A stretch of 64,000 nt of DNA from Friedmanniella luteola. Lineage in GTDB: Bacteria; Actinomycetota; Actinomycetes; Propionibacteriales; Propionibacteriaceae. The stretch is taken from positions 1,364,001-1,428,000 of the forward strand of contig NZ_LT629749.1 of NCBI RefSeq assembly GCF_900105065.1, given 5' to 3'. Both the position numbers and the translations under genes were made by a program. Numbering within the stretch: position 1 is the first letter of the stretch; the number at the start of each line of letters is the position of its first letter. This document shows, piece by piece, positions 10,215 through 16,702 of the stretch. A model generated the notes under the pieces. The model ran no database searches, was not told the DNA's origin, and saw only the letters and a program-made list of their open reading frames with translations.

Positions 10215-10463
10215 ATGCCCAACTTCGACAGCCCGACCAATCGCACCATGAAGGAGCGCCTCGCCCGTGGCGGGCCCTTCCGCCGAAGCGAGGAAAAGGA
10301 GGCGCTCCTGCAGATGCGAGAGGAGCGACCGACCGAGTTTGCTGCCCTGCCACCCGGCGTGCACATCGCTGTTGGCCTGTACGAGGCCGACCTCGCTACC
10401 CACCAGCAGCTCCACCAGACCGACCCCACCAGCTACGAGCAGATCACCGGAGGAGCACCGTGA
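10215..10463 (+). CDS. small hypothetical protein
   Basis: 82 aa, ATG 10215 after an AAGAAGAGGA ribosome site. Sequence is hydrophilic: MPNFDSPTNRTMKERLARG, then a charged helix (RRSEEKEALLQMREERPTEF), then VHIAVGLYEADLATHQQL. No family is recognised. The stop is overlapped by the next gene (GTGA). It is preceded by repeat copy 1, which may carry its promoter. Confidence 0.6.
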   Translation: MPNFDSPTNRTMKERLARGGPFRRSEEKEALLQMREERPTEFAALPPGVHIAVGLYEADLATHQQLHQTDPTSYEQITGGAP

Positions 10464-10927
10464 CCACCACCGACCTCACCGACCTCGAGGCCAAGGCAGC
10501 CCGGCTGCTGGCCCAGCACGAGAAGGCCCAGGCCGCCGCTCAGGCCGCGCGCGACGAGGAGCTGCAGCGCCAGACCGAGCGCGCCAGGCAGCTCGACCAG
10601 GACACGGTCAACGCCTACTCCGAGACCGACCACGCCGGCGCCATCACCGCGGCCGGACAACAGCTGGTCCAAGCCGTCGCCGGCAGTGACATCGGGCAGG
10701 CCTGGGTCGCCTACCAGGCGGCTCAGCTGCGACAGGCGCACGCCGCCGCCGACGCCAGCGGCGCAGCATCACGCCTCGGCCTCGCGCCCATCCCCTCTCG
10801 GCCTGCCAACAACGCGGCCGCGACAGTGCTGGCCAAAGCCGTCGACCAGCTCGCACGCAACCTCGTCGCTGACGAGCTCGATCAGCGAGACCAGGACCGA
10901 GCAGCCCGCATCGAGGCCAAGGGCTGA
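10460..10927 (+). CDS. alanine/glutamine-rich coiled-coil protein
   Basis: 155 aa, GTG overlapping the previous stop. Residues 8-50 (LEAKAARLLAQHEKAQAAAQ and on through DEELQRQTERARQLDQDT) are a strongly predicted coiled coil, and residues 55-100 continue as Ala/Gln-rich helices. The C-terminus is charged (DELDQRDQDRAARIEAKG). It has no cysteines, signal peptide or membrane segment. Function unknown; such proteins in mobile elements may be scaffold-like or partition partners, but nothing here proves it. Confidence 0.6.
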   Translation: MTTTDLTDLEAKAARLLAQHEKAQAAAQAARDEELQRQTERARQLDQDTVNAYSETDHAGAITAAGQQLVQAVAGSDIGQAWVAYQAAQLRQAHAAADASGAASRLGLAPIPSRPANNAAATVLAKAVDQLARNLVADELDQRDQDRAARIEAKG

Positions 10928-11075
10928 CCCCAAGACCGAGGCGACGTTCCGGCGTTAACGTCACCGGCCCCGAGTCCATAGCGGGCGGGAAACCGGATCG
11001 AAGGGGGGAGCGAGTCGAGACATCATCCTCGCGTTGATCCTTCTGCGTCGGACGTCGCCTCACTTCGCAGCGCGC

Positions 11076-11122
11076 CCCCGGGTCCCAACCCCCTCAGGTC
11101 CACGCGTCTCACCCGCCAGTGA
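11076..11122 (+). repeat. 47-bp intergenic repeat, copy 2
   Basis: Copy 2 ends with CCCGCCAGTGA at 11112-11122 and aligns to copies 1 and 3 without gaps. It is followed within a few bases by a T7 run. Confidence 0.65.
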
Positions 11123-11244
11123 TTCCTTTTTTTCAGACGGGCGTAGGGGGGTTCCTGTGATTGGCGGCGGACGCCTCCTCGGCCAACCCGTCCTAGTTTC
11201 TGCTCGCACACTCGATGGCGCCTCGTGCCTGACCCCGTTCGGTC

Positions 11245-11291
11245 ACCCGGGGCCCCACCCCCAAGGCGCCGCGCAGCTCACCCGCCAGTGA
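11245..11291 (+). repeat. 47-bp intergenic repeat, copy 3
   Basis: Copy 3 ends with CCCGCCAGTGA at 11281-11291. It shares ACCCGGGGCCC at its left end with copy 1 and CTCACCCGCCAGTGA at its right end with copy 2. Its final GTG (11288) is in frame with the gene ending at 11884. Confidence 0.65.
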
Positions 11292-11404
11292 CGCTCATCT
11301 CTCTGAAACTTTTCTCCACGAGGGCGCTTTGGGCTACCGGATCCCTCTGTGGCCGGCGGGCGGAATCGCCATGCTGGGCGCAGGCGCGTCGGGGACGTTG
11401 GGTT

Positions 11405-11884
11405 GTGCTGCTGTCGGAGTCGCTCGAGCACGCGGAGGCTGCCGGCGTCCGGGCAACCATCCATCAGCATCTTGGACGGCCGCCGACGCGTGCCGAGATG
11501 AACGCCGCCCGCCGGGCTGCCTACCAGTTGGTGGAGGAGGGTGCGGCGGAGGTGGCCCACAGCAAGGTGGGATCAGAAGGACTGCACGTCGCCAACTACC
11601 TGATCCTCGTCCGGCCCGGCCTTCACGTCGACGACGAAGCGCTGCGCCTGGCGGCGATCGGCCGGACCTCGTTCCCTGGTGCGCTTGAGGAGCAGCGCCA
11701 TCAGAGCGTTGGGCGAACCGAGGGAACGGTGGTTCTTGCAGCGGAGGCGGCCGAGCTCGCCCGCCAGGTGCAGGTCGAGCTTCTGAGACCCGACCAAGCC
11801 GCCGCTGCCGAGCAACGGTTGACCGTCGCCCTTGAGGAGCTTCGCCTGCTGCGCAGCCGGCTTAGGCGTCAGAAGGGCACCTAG
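11405..11884 (+). CDS. hypothetical helical protein
   Basis: 159 aa from GTG 11405, preceded by GGGGACG. The same frame is open to GTG 11288 inside repeat copy 3, so a longer form is possible. Residues 1-60 (LSESLEHAEAAGVRATIHQHLG, PPTRAEMNAARRAAYQLVEEG) look like helix-turn-helix-type helices followed by strands (GLHVANYLILVRPGLHV). Residues 105-155 are a coiled coil (AEAAELARQVQVELL to LEELRLLRSRLRR). No known family; possibly DNA-binding. It ends before a run of separately expressed small genes. Confidence 0.5.
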   Translation: MLLSESLEHAEAAGVRATIHQHLGRPPTRAEMNAARRAAYQLVEEGAAEVAHSKVGSEGLHVANYLILVRPGLHVDDEALRLAAIGRTSFPGALEEQRHQSVGRTEGTVVLAAEAAELARQVQVELLRPDQAAAAEQRLTVALEELRLLRSRLRRQKGT

Positions 11885-11939
11885 CGTGTTAGTCGCTCAT
11901 GCCCTGACCAGACATCGAACACCTGTTCTAATCTGAGCC

Positions 11940-12203
11940 GTGGGTCAGAACCGGAAGGATCGAGAGTGGCCGCGGCCTCGCTCGACCCGGTTTGTTTGGG
12001 TGGCTCAATCCGGGCCTCAAGTGCCGCCGCTCCAAGGGCTCGTCCTCGACTGGCGCCGCAGCTCCTACCGCTGGTCCGCGCTGGTCGCCACGGTGCGTCT
12101 GGACGAGGAAGGTCGGCCGCTCGTGCAACACGAGTGGGTGCCGGCGGAACGTCTGCGGCCAGTGCGGGCGGATCCGAACGGTCGGAAGCTAGGCGACTAC
12201 TGA
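11940..12203 (+). CDS. small basic hypothetical protein
   Basis: 87 aa from GTG 11940. A -10-like TAATCT (11929-11934) lies so close to the start that the message may be leaderless. The product is Arg-rich, with a strand-forming middle (TRFVWVAQSG, GLVLDWRRSSYRWSALVATVRL) and HEWVPAERLRPVRADPNGR at the end. The pattern resembles short phage-type proteins with one small beta sheet; no domain is recognised. The call rests on codon use and start context only. Confidence 0.4.
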   Translation: MGQNRKDREWPRPRSTRFVWVAQSGPQVPPLQGLVLDWRRSSYRWSALVATVRLDEEGRPLVQHEWVPAERLRPVRADPNGRKLGDY

Positions 12204-12313
12204 GCCCGGGGACCACGGACGCGCGTGCTAGGGGGCATGCGCATACGCGATAAGCGCGCCAAGAGCGACAGCGCTACGCAGCAACCGACCCTAGTTTGGC
12301 CACTCCGGGCAAT

Positions 12314-12356
12314 CTGTCTATCCCACTTGACTTGATACTGTCTATCACACTAGACT
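12314..12356 (+). promoter_or_regulatory. hicAB promoter with two 19-bp direct repeats
   Basis: CTGTCTATC-C-CACT-T-GACT (12314-12332) and CTGTCTATC-A-CACT-A-GACT (12338-12356) differ at two positions and repeat every 24 bases. TTGACT (12327-12332) and TAGACT (12351-12356), 18 bases apart, are plausible -35 and -10 hexamers, one inside each repeat. The ATG of hicA follows six bases later, so the transcript would be leaderless or nearly so. The repeats are the obvious binding sites for HicB. Confidence 0.65.
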
Positions 12357-12362
12357 AAAATC

Positions 12363-12554
12363 ATGGTCAGTGAGCAGCCCACCCGGACGGTCCTCAAGTT
12401 GCTCCGCAGCGAGGGCTTCGAGCCGCAGCGCACGGTGGGCAGCCACACGTGGTGGACCAAGGGCAACGTCGGGGTGCCGGTGCCGGACGGGCACCGGACC
12501 ATCTCGCCGGGTGTCTACCGCAAGATCCTGAAGGCGATCGAGGAGGCGAAGTGA
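12363..12554 (+). CDS. hicA: HicA-type mRNA interferase toxin
   Basis: 63 aa. The sequence TVLKLLRSEGFEPQRTVGSHTWWTKGNVGVPVPDGHRTISPGVYRKILKAI is the compact double-stranded-RNA-binding fold of HicA, with the catalytic histidine at about residue 28 in GSHTWW and the conserved end GVYRKILKAIE. HicA cleaves mRNA and tmRNA and is neutralised by HicB. Gene order toxin-antitoxin and a four-base overlap (GTGA) with hicB are typical. In a mobile element it would stabilise inheritance or act against phage. Confidence 0.88.
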   Translation: MVSEQPTRTVLKLLRSEGFEPQRTVGSHTWWTKGNVGVPVPDGHRTISPGVYRKILKAIEEAK

Positions 12555-12925
12555 AGTACCAGGTGAACGTCACCCGCGACGGGCGCTGGTGGATGCTCGA
12601 GGTCCCTGACCTCGACGTGACCAGCCAGGCCCGCCGGCTCGGCGAGGTCGAGCAAATGGCCCGCGAGGCGATCGCTGTCACCACCGACGCTCCGGTCGAC
12701 GGCGTGCAAGTGGAGCTACGCCTCCCAGACCTCGGGCTCGTGAAGGCATCGCGCTTGGCCGACCTGTACCGCGAGCGAGCCGAGATCGCCGAGCGTGAGG
12801 TCCGCCTCGCTGCCGAGACCCGCGATGTCGCTGTGGGCCTGGTCGACGCCGGCGTGCCACTCCGCGATGTCGGTGAGATCCTCGGCGTCTCGCACCAGCG
12901 GGTGCACCAGCTGGTCAACCAGTGA
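12551..12925 (+). CDS. hicB: HicB-type antitoxin
   Basis: 124 aa from GTG 12551, overlapping the hicA stop. The N-terminal half (MKYQVNVTRDGRWWMLEVPD, then LGEVEQMAREAIAV) is the partly degraded RNase H-like fold of HicB. The C-terminal part has a helix-turn-helix (AGVPLRDVGEILGVSHQRVHQL, about 97-122) for autoregulation. The stretch between (LADLYRERAEIAEREVRLAAE) is a helical linker. It should bind HicA and, as a complex, the paired repeats upstream of hicA. Confidence 0.85.
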   Translation: MKYQVNVTRDGRWWMLEVPDLDVTSQARRLGEVEQMAREAIAVTTDAPVDGVQVELRLPDLGLVKASRLADLYRERAEIAEREVRLAAETRDVAVGLVDAGVPLRDVGEILGVSHQRVHQLVNQ

Positions 12926-12927
12926 AT

Positions 12928-13134
12928 CTACCTGCTGCGCAATGCTTCGCGCTTGGTGAGGTGAGTGGCGCCGATGTAGGAAGCGATGACAGACGGGACC
13001 AGGATCAGGGCGTTCAGCCCGCGGTCTGCGATCAGCCAGTACGCGAACACCCCCGAGGCGAGGCCGATCAGCAGGAGGACGAGGCCCGCTGCGTCCAGGC
13101 GGCGCTGTGAGCGCTGACTATGCGTCATCGTCAT
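12928..13134 (-). CDS. small two-helix membrane protein
   Basis: 68 aa from ATG 13134, overlapping the end of the 300-aa gene by 17 bases in another frame, so translation is probably coupled. After a basic start (MTMTHSQRSQRRLD), TM1 covers about residues 15-37 (AAGLVLLLIGLASGVFAYWL) and TM2 about 41-60 (LNALILVPSVIASYIGATHL), and the tail is basic (TKREALRSR). Both ends are probably cytoplasmic. Small proteins like this next to a larger soluble partner are often membrane effectors or anchors. No family is recognised. It converges on hicB with a two-base gap. Confidence 0.65.
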   Translation of the reverse strand: MTMTHSQRSQRRLDAAGLVLLLIGLASGVFAYWLIADRGLNALILVPSVIASYIGATHLTKREALRSR

Positions 13135-14020
13135 GTGCAGCCCTCCTGAAGCTCTCGACCTTGAGGACCGTCCAGGTTCGTGTGGTCCGCCCGTTCTTCT
13201 CGACCGTGTCCTCGCGCACCTGCAGTCGGAAGATGTCAGTCTTGCGGATCGCCAAGCCGTTCGCGACACGCGCGAGGAAGTCCTCGTCCTCGACGATAGC
13301 CGCCCGGCTAGCCTCCTTGGTTCTGACTCTCCACTTCCTGGGGTTGTCGAAGTCGATGGCCGCCATCTGGGCCTCCGTCTCGAAGATGTTCTGCTGCTCG
13401 GTGACCTCTTCGTCCGCCCGTGTGGCGTCGTAGTCGGGCTTCGTCAGCTCGAAGGGTTCAGGCTGGTCGCTGGTGTCTGCGTCTGCGTCTGCCGGGGGGT
13501 TTTCGATCGCCACTGATGCCACGCGCGGGTCGCTCAACGGGGCCAGGATCTTCCGAAGGTGCCGCTTCCGGGGCTTGTCCCGCTTCTGCAGCTCGACCCA
13601 GGCTGCCTGCGGGATCTCCGCGGCCGTGTTGTCCTGCCAGGTGACCTTGACGTTGCCGTTCTCGAGGTAATCGAAGTCGGCGACACCGGCCCGGACTGAC
13701 TTCGTCGACCACCAGATGATGGAGCTCAGCGAGGGCACGCCGACGGCTCCGCCCGCTGCTTCGGGGTTCTCCTGCACGATCCTCAGGACCTCGATCAGGA
13801 AGGAGCCTTCGCGCGCTGGCCTGACCAGGACCTCCGAGCCGGCCGCCCCTTCTCCGAAGACGCCGGCCTTCGCGAACTCGCCGTTCAGTCCGACGAGGCC
13901 CTGCAGCACTTCGGCGACGTGAGAGGCTCGGAGCTCCTGCACCTCGGAGCCGTCCTCCTCCTTGCCCTCGAAGCGGAGGGTAAGGGTCTCTACAACGCCG
14001 GTAGCCGGCTCCGTTGCCAT
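13118..14020 (-). CDS. 300-aa protein of unknown function, partner of the membrane protein
   Basis: 300 aa from ATG 14020. The N-terminal domain (about 5-110) reads ETLTLRFEGKEEDGSEVQ, ELRASHVAEVLQGLVGLNGEF, then VLVRPAREGSFLIEVLRIVQ: strand, helix, and a strand pair around GSF. I have seen this layout in uncharacterised bacterial proteins found near defence or mobile genes. A short hydrophobic segment follows (SSIIWWSTKSVRAGVADF, about 103-120). The C-terminal domain (about 175-295), after an acidic linker, is strand-rich with RKWRVRTKEASRAAIVEDEDFLARVANG and ends RTWTVLKVESF. No catalytic triad, nuclease or NTPase motif is visible. The frame is open further upstream across an HTH remnant, but this ATG begins the recognisable domain. 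Confidence 0.65.
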   Translation of the reverse strand: MATEPATGVVETLTLRFEGKEEDGSEVQELRASHVAEVLQGLVGLNGEFAKAGVFGEGAAGSEVLVRPAREGSFLIEVLRIVQENPEAAGGAVGVPSLSSIIWWSTKSVRAGVADFDYLENGNVKVTWQDNTAAEIPQAAWVELQKRDKPRKRHLRKILAPLSDPRVASVAIENPPADADADTSDQPEPFELTKPDYDATRADEEVTEQQNIFETEAQMAAIDFDNPRKWRVRTKEASRAAIVEDEDFLARVANGLAIRKTDIFRLQVREDTVEKNGRTTRTWTVLKVESFRRAAHDDDA

Positions 14021-14080
14021 GGTCGAGGAACCTACATGACGGCACCGACGGTGCTCAGGCGGTGCGGGTCTTCTCCCGTG

Positions 14081-14227
14081 GTCGACCTCGTACAGCTTCC
14101 CGGCGCGGGCTGTTGCGCCGGACGGGCATGAACGGGCCCTCGGCCCCCAGTTGTAAAGGGCGCGGAACGGGATGGCGAGGAGCCAGTGGAGCTGGCGGAG
14201 GGTGAGGGGCGGCTGGGTCAGGGCCAT
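14081..14227 (-). pseudogene. remnant of an excisionase-type HTH gene
   Basis: From ATG 14227 the frame reads ALTQPPLTLRQLHWLLAIPFRALYNW, a clear start of an excisionase-like helix-turn-helix. The expected wing (EGPFMPVRR) appears next, but in another frame, and the first frame resumes with KLYEVDHGRRP. Two small indels therefore seem to have broken the gene. It runs without a stop into the 300-aa gene. It could instead be a rebuilt N-terminal extension of that gene. Confidence 0.35.
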
Positions 14228-14282
14228 GCGGCGGAACTCGGCTTCCTGGACGGTGTTGCCGCGCGGTCCTTGTCGTGGTCGC

Positions 14283-14795
14283 TTAGCCGGTCACCCTTCG
14301 TGGTGGCCGGCCAGCGCCGGGAGCGCTCTTTCTGCGCTGTCGCATGCACGATCCGCACGCGGGGAGCATCCGCAGCTGGTCCTCCGTGGCTGCCTCAAAC
14401 TGGTGGGTCGTCTGCCGATCCCACCGCTTGAAGTGCAGGCAGTCGAGATCATGACGAATCAGCGGGGGCTGGTCGAGCATTCTGGTCCCGTCGTCGCGCA
14501 GGCGCCAGACCACGTGGGAGATCTCCGGATATGCGCCAGGCTCGGAGACGAGGCGCTTCGATGGGCGTTGCACTGCACTACCCCGTAGCGGAGTGCCGAC
14601 CGGCTCAGACCAGGTGAGTCGGGACTGCTCAAACTCCTCCACGTCTCGTCGCGAGACGCGGTACCGGGGCTTGCGACTGCTGCCGAAGTTCACCGCCCTG
14701 AGCTCGCCGCGCCTGATGAGCGTCCGCACGAACCTCGGCGGAACTTGCCAGGACTGAGCGACGTCCTCAGTTGTGAACCACTGCTCCGCCGGCAC
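14283..14795 (-). CDS. helix-turn-helix DNA-binding protein
   Basis: 170 aa from GTG 14795, ten bases after the upstream stop with GAGCGGTGAGG as ribosome site. Residues 4-60 (QWFTTEDVAQSWQVPPRFVRTLIRRGELRAVNFG then RKPRYRVSRRDVEEFEQ) are a winged helix of the excisionase type. The other 110 residues contain a His/Cys-rich part (IRHDLDCLHFKRWDR, then LPACGSCMRQRRK) that could bind zinc. It may be the element's repressor or directionality factor; position at the right end and leftward direction, opposite to the replication operon, suit a repressor. Confidence 0.65.
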   Translation of the reverse strand: MPAEQWFTTEDVAQSWQVPPRFVRTLIRRGELRAVNFGSSRKPRYRVSRRDVEEFEQSRLTWSEPVGTPLRGSAVQRPSKRLVSEPGAYPEISHVVWRLRDDGTRMLDQPPLIRHDLDCLHFKRWDRQTTHQFEAATEDQLRMLPACGSCMRQRRKSAPGAGRPPRRVTG

Positions 14796-14805
14796 CGCTA
14801 CCGCC

Positions 14806-15159
14806 TCACCGCTCGGGCTCGCTGGGCACCTCAAAGCCGTCCAGCAGCTTCTCCAGCTGGCGCGCACTGCGCCTGGCCCACCGGCGCAGCGGCTCTTCGA
14901 TCGGACTGTCGTCTGCCTCGCCATCACCGGGCTCCAAGGCGGCAGGGTTGGCGGTCTTCGCCGCTACAGCGTAGGCGACGTCGAAGAGGAGTCCGGTGAG
15001 GTACTTCTCCCGGGAGCGGTCGCGCACGTGGGAGCCGATGTGCGGATCGCGGATGATCCCGGCCCCGCGGGCGATGCTCTCCGCCCCGTCGGCGTCGATC
15101 CACCGGGTTTCCAGCTTGGCGCCGAGTTCGAACAGGGCGCGGAACATAGTCTCGTCCAT
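14806..15159 (-). CDS. hypothetical protein at right end of element
   Basis: 117 aa, ATG 15159 with an AAGGAG-like site (CAAAACAAGGAGTC). Mostly helical and acidic: DETMFRALFELGAKLETRWID, then GIIRDPHIGSHVRDRSREKYLTGLLFDVAYAVA, then an acidic linker (EPGDGEADDSPIEE) and RRWARRSARQLEKLLDGF. No domain recognised. It starts the leftward operon that includes the HTH gene, and its promoter must lie in the 120 bases before attR. Confidence 0.6.
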   Translation of the reverse strand: MDETMFRALFELGAKLETRWIDADGAESIARGAGIIRDPHIGSHVRDRSREKYLTGLLFDVAYAVAAKTANPAALEPGDGEADDSPIEEPLRRWARRSARQLEKLLDGFEVPSEPER

Positions 15160-15260
15160 GGGTCTGACTCCTTGTTTTGGAAGGGGTGGGATCTAGGCCT
15201 CGGTCGGTGCTCCAACACCGCCCGAGGCCGTTCTGTCTCTAGCCGCAGGACGGTAGACCT

Positions 15261-15304
15261 ACGCTAGTTCGTTTCCCACGCTGTGGCCTGGACGCTGGCC
15301 GACC
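15261..15304 (+). other. attR (right junction of the element)
   Basis: The element arm GCTA...CCCACGCT (15263-15282) precedes GT 15283-15284, after which the yifB reading frame resumes with GTG-GCC-TGG. Joining this arm to the attL arm gives CCCACGCT-GT-AGCGTGGG, a perfect palindrome. Confidence 0.8.
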
Positions 15305-15396
15305 TGGCCGGCCGCGACCGGCCGGGGAGCGACGAGGTGGCGGTCGCGCTGGCGATGCGTCGGGGCGAGCAGCTGGACCGGACGGAGGCGGGCTGA
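15285..15396 (+). pseudogene. yifB: yifB 3' fragment separated by the element
   Basis: From GT 15283 the frame reads VAWTLADLAGRDRPGSDEVAVA and ends at TGA 15394-15396. This is the family's C-terminal tail (AWTLADL.G...), the last helices of the Mg-chelatase C-terminal domain. With codons 1-477 from the left side it makes a 514-residue protein of normal length. It has no start of its own. The stop shares one base with the dprA start, the arrangement of an intact yifB-dprA operon. Confidence 0.9.
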
Positions 15397-16529
15397 TGTG
15401 GTCGGAGAAGCGGGCGCGGATGGCGCTCTCGTGCGCCGTGGACGGCGGCGAGCCGGAGGCGGCCCGGCTGCTGGCCCGGGTCGGGGCCCAGGGCGCCTGG
15501 GCGAAGATCGCCGAGGGCGCGCTGGGCGAGCCGCTGGCCCGCCGGGCCGCCGCGACGGACGTCGACGTGGTCGAGCGGCTGGGCGCCCGGGTGGGAGCAC
15601 GGTTCGTCGTCCCGGGGGAGGAGGAGTGGGTCCCGGGGCTGGACGACCTGGCGCACGTCGACCCGATCCAGCGACGGGGCGGGGTGCCGTTCGGGCTGTG
15701 GCTCCGCGGGCCGGGTCACCTGCCCGCGCTGGCGGCCCGCTCGGTGGCGGTGGTCGGCTCGCGGGCGGCGACGGCCTACGGCTCGGGGATCGCGACCGAC
15801 CTGGCGGCCGAGCTGGCCGAGCACGGCGTGACGGTGGTGTCGGGGATGGCGTTCGGGATCGACGCCGCCGCCCACCGCGGGGCCCTGGCGGCGGACGGCC
15901 CGACGGTGGCGGTGGTCGCCAACGGTGTCGACGTCGTCTACCCGCCCGGGAACACCGCGCTGTTCGAGGCGGTCGCGAAGGAGCACCTCGTGGCGTCGGA
16001 GCTGCCCCCGGGTGCCCACCCGACCCGGGTCCGCTTCCTCGCCCGGAACCGGCTCATCGCCGCGCTCGCGGGCGGCACCGTCGTCGTGGAGGCGGCGTTG
16101 CGCTCTGGGGCCCGGAACACGGCCGGCTGGGCGCTGGAGTGCGGTCGTCCGCTGATGGCGGTGCCCGGGCCGGTCCACTCCCGGGCCTCGACGGCACCGC
16201 ACCTGATGATCCGCAACGGCCAGGCGACCCTGGTCACCTGCGCCGCGGAGGTGCTGGAGCTGGTCACCGGGCTCGGGGAGCACCCGGTCTCGCCCGGGGT
16301 GACGCCGCAACGGGCGACCGATGCGCTGACCGAGGATCAGCTGGCGGTCTTCGAGGCCACCCCGGCCCGGCGCCGGGTGTCGTCCGGTGAGATCGCGCTG
16401 GCCGCGGGCGTCCCCGTGCCGTCCTGCCTCGCCGCGCTGCACGTGCTCGAGGGCCTCGGCCTGGTCGAGGCGGGCGACCAGGGCTGGCGGGCCGTCCCGC
16501 ACCGGGCGATGCTGCCGGCACCGGCGTGA
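15396..16529 (+). CDS. dprA: DNA-processing protein DprA
   Basis: 377 aa from ATG 15396, overlapping the yifB stop by one base. The Rossmann-like DprA domain has SVAVVGSRAATAYGSGIATDL near residue 112, GMAFGIDAAAHRGAL near 151, GVDVVYPPGN near 178, and FLARNRLIAALAGGTVVVEA near 212. A winged-helix tail lies near 320-365 (VSSGEIALAAGVPVPSCLAALHVLEGLGLV). DprA binds single-stranded DNA and loads RecA during transformation. Element insertion puts about 10 kb between it and the yifB promoter, so its transcription may now depend on promoters inside the element, whose right-end genes run the other way. Confidence 0.95.
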   Translation: MWSEKRARMALSCAVDGGEPEAARLLARVGAQGAWAKIAEGALGEPLARRAAATDVDVVERLGARVGARFVVPGEEEWVPGLDDLAHVDPIQRRGGVPFGLWLRGPGHLPALAARSVAVVGSRAATAYGSGIATDLAAELAEHGVTVVSGMAFGIDAAAHRGALAADGPTVAVVANGVDVVYPPGNTALFEAVAKEHLVASELPPGAHPTRVRFLARNRLIAALAGGTVVVEAALRSGARNTAGWALECGRPLMAVPGPVHSRASTAPHLMIRNGQATLVTCAAEVLELVTGLGEHPVSPGVTPQRATDALTEDQLAVFEATPARRRVSSGEIALAAGVPVPSCLAALHVLEGLGLVEAGDQGWRAVPHRAMLPAPA

Positions 16530-16702
16530 ACCGTCAGCGGGTGGCCGAGGGACGGGACCGGCCCGCCCCCCTCATATGGGTGGTTCCCACCCCCTTCGAT
16601 GAGGCCTCACACGCGGGGGCGTTCTCAGCAGAGTGGTGTGTGGCCGACGGAGGCCGCACGGGGGTCTGGCAGCGGACTCCTCCACTACTCAGGGGGGACA
16701 CC

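Larger units (their letters stand above)
10928..11404. other. non-coding gap holding two repeat copies
   Basis: About 480 bases without a convincing gene. It holds repeat copies 2 (11076-11122) and 3 (11245-11291), a T7 run at 11127-11133 right after copy 2, and no long hairpin. This is the longest gap in the element and a reasonable place for an origin or a control region. Confidence 0.5.
5304..15284. mobile_element. 9,979-bp serine-integrase element inserted in yifB
   Basis: The yifB gene is split at a GT dinucleotide (5304-5305 on the left, 15283-15284 on the right). Between the halves are a large serine recombinase at the left end, an excisionase-like HTH gene, a compact rightward operon, HicAB, and a leftward block at the right end. 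Base composition is visibly poorer in G+C and less biased at third positions than both flanks. Rejoining the flanks restores a 514-aa YifB ending followed by dprA with a one-base overlap. No capsid, terminase, portal, FtsK/TraB or relaxase gene can be recognised, so it is not a complete prophage or a typical conjugative actinomycete element. A phage satellite or mobilisable island fits best. Confidence 0.9.

Noticed and set aside
13133-13516. rightward frame opposite the 300-aa gene
   Set aside because: It lacks a ribosome site and its sequence mirrors the leftward gene, whose overlap with the membrane protein gene fixes the reading direction.
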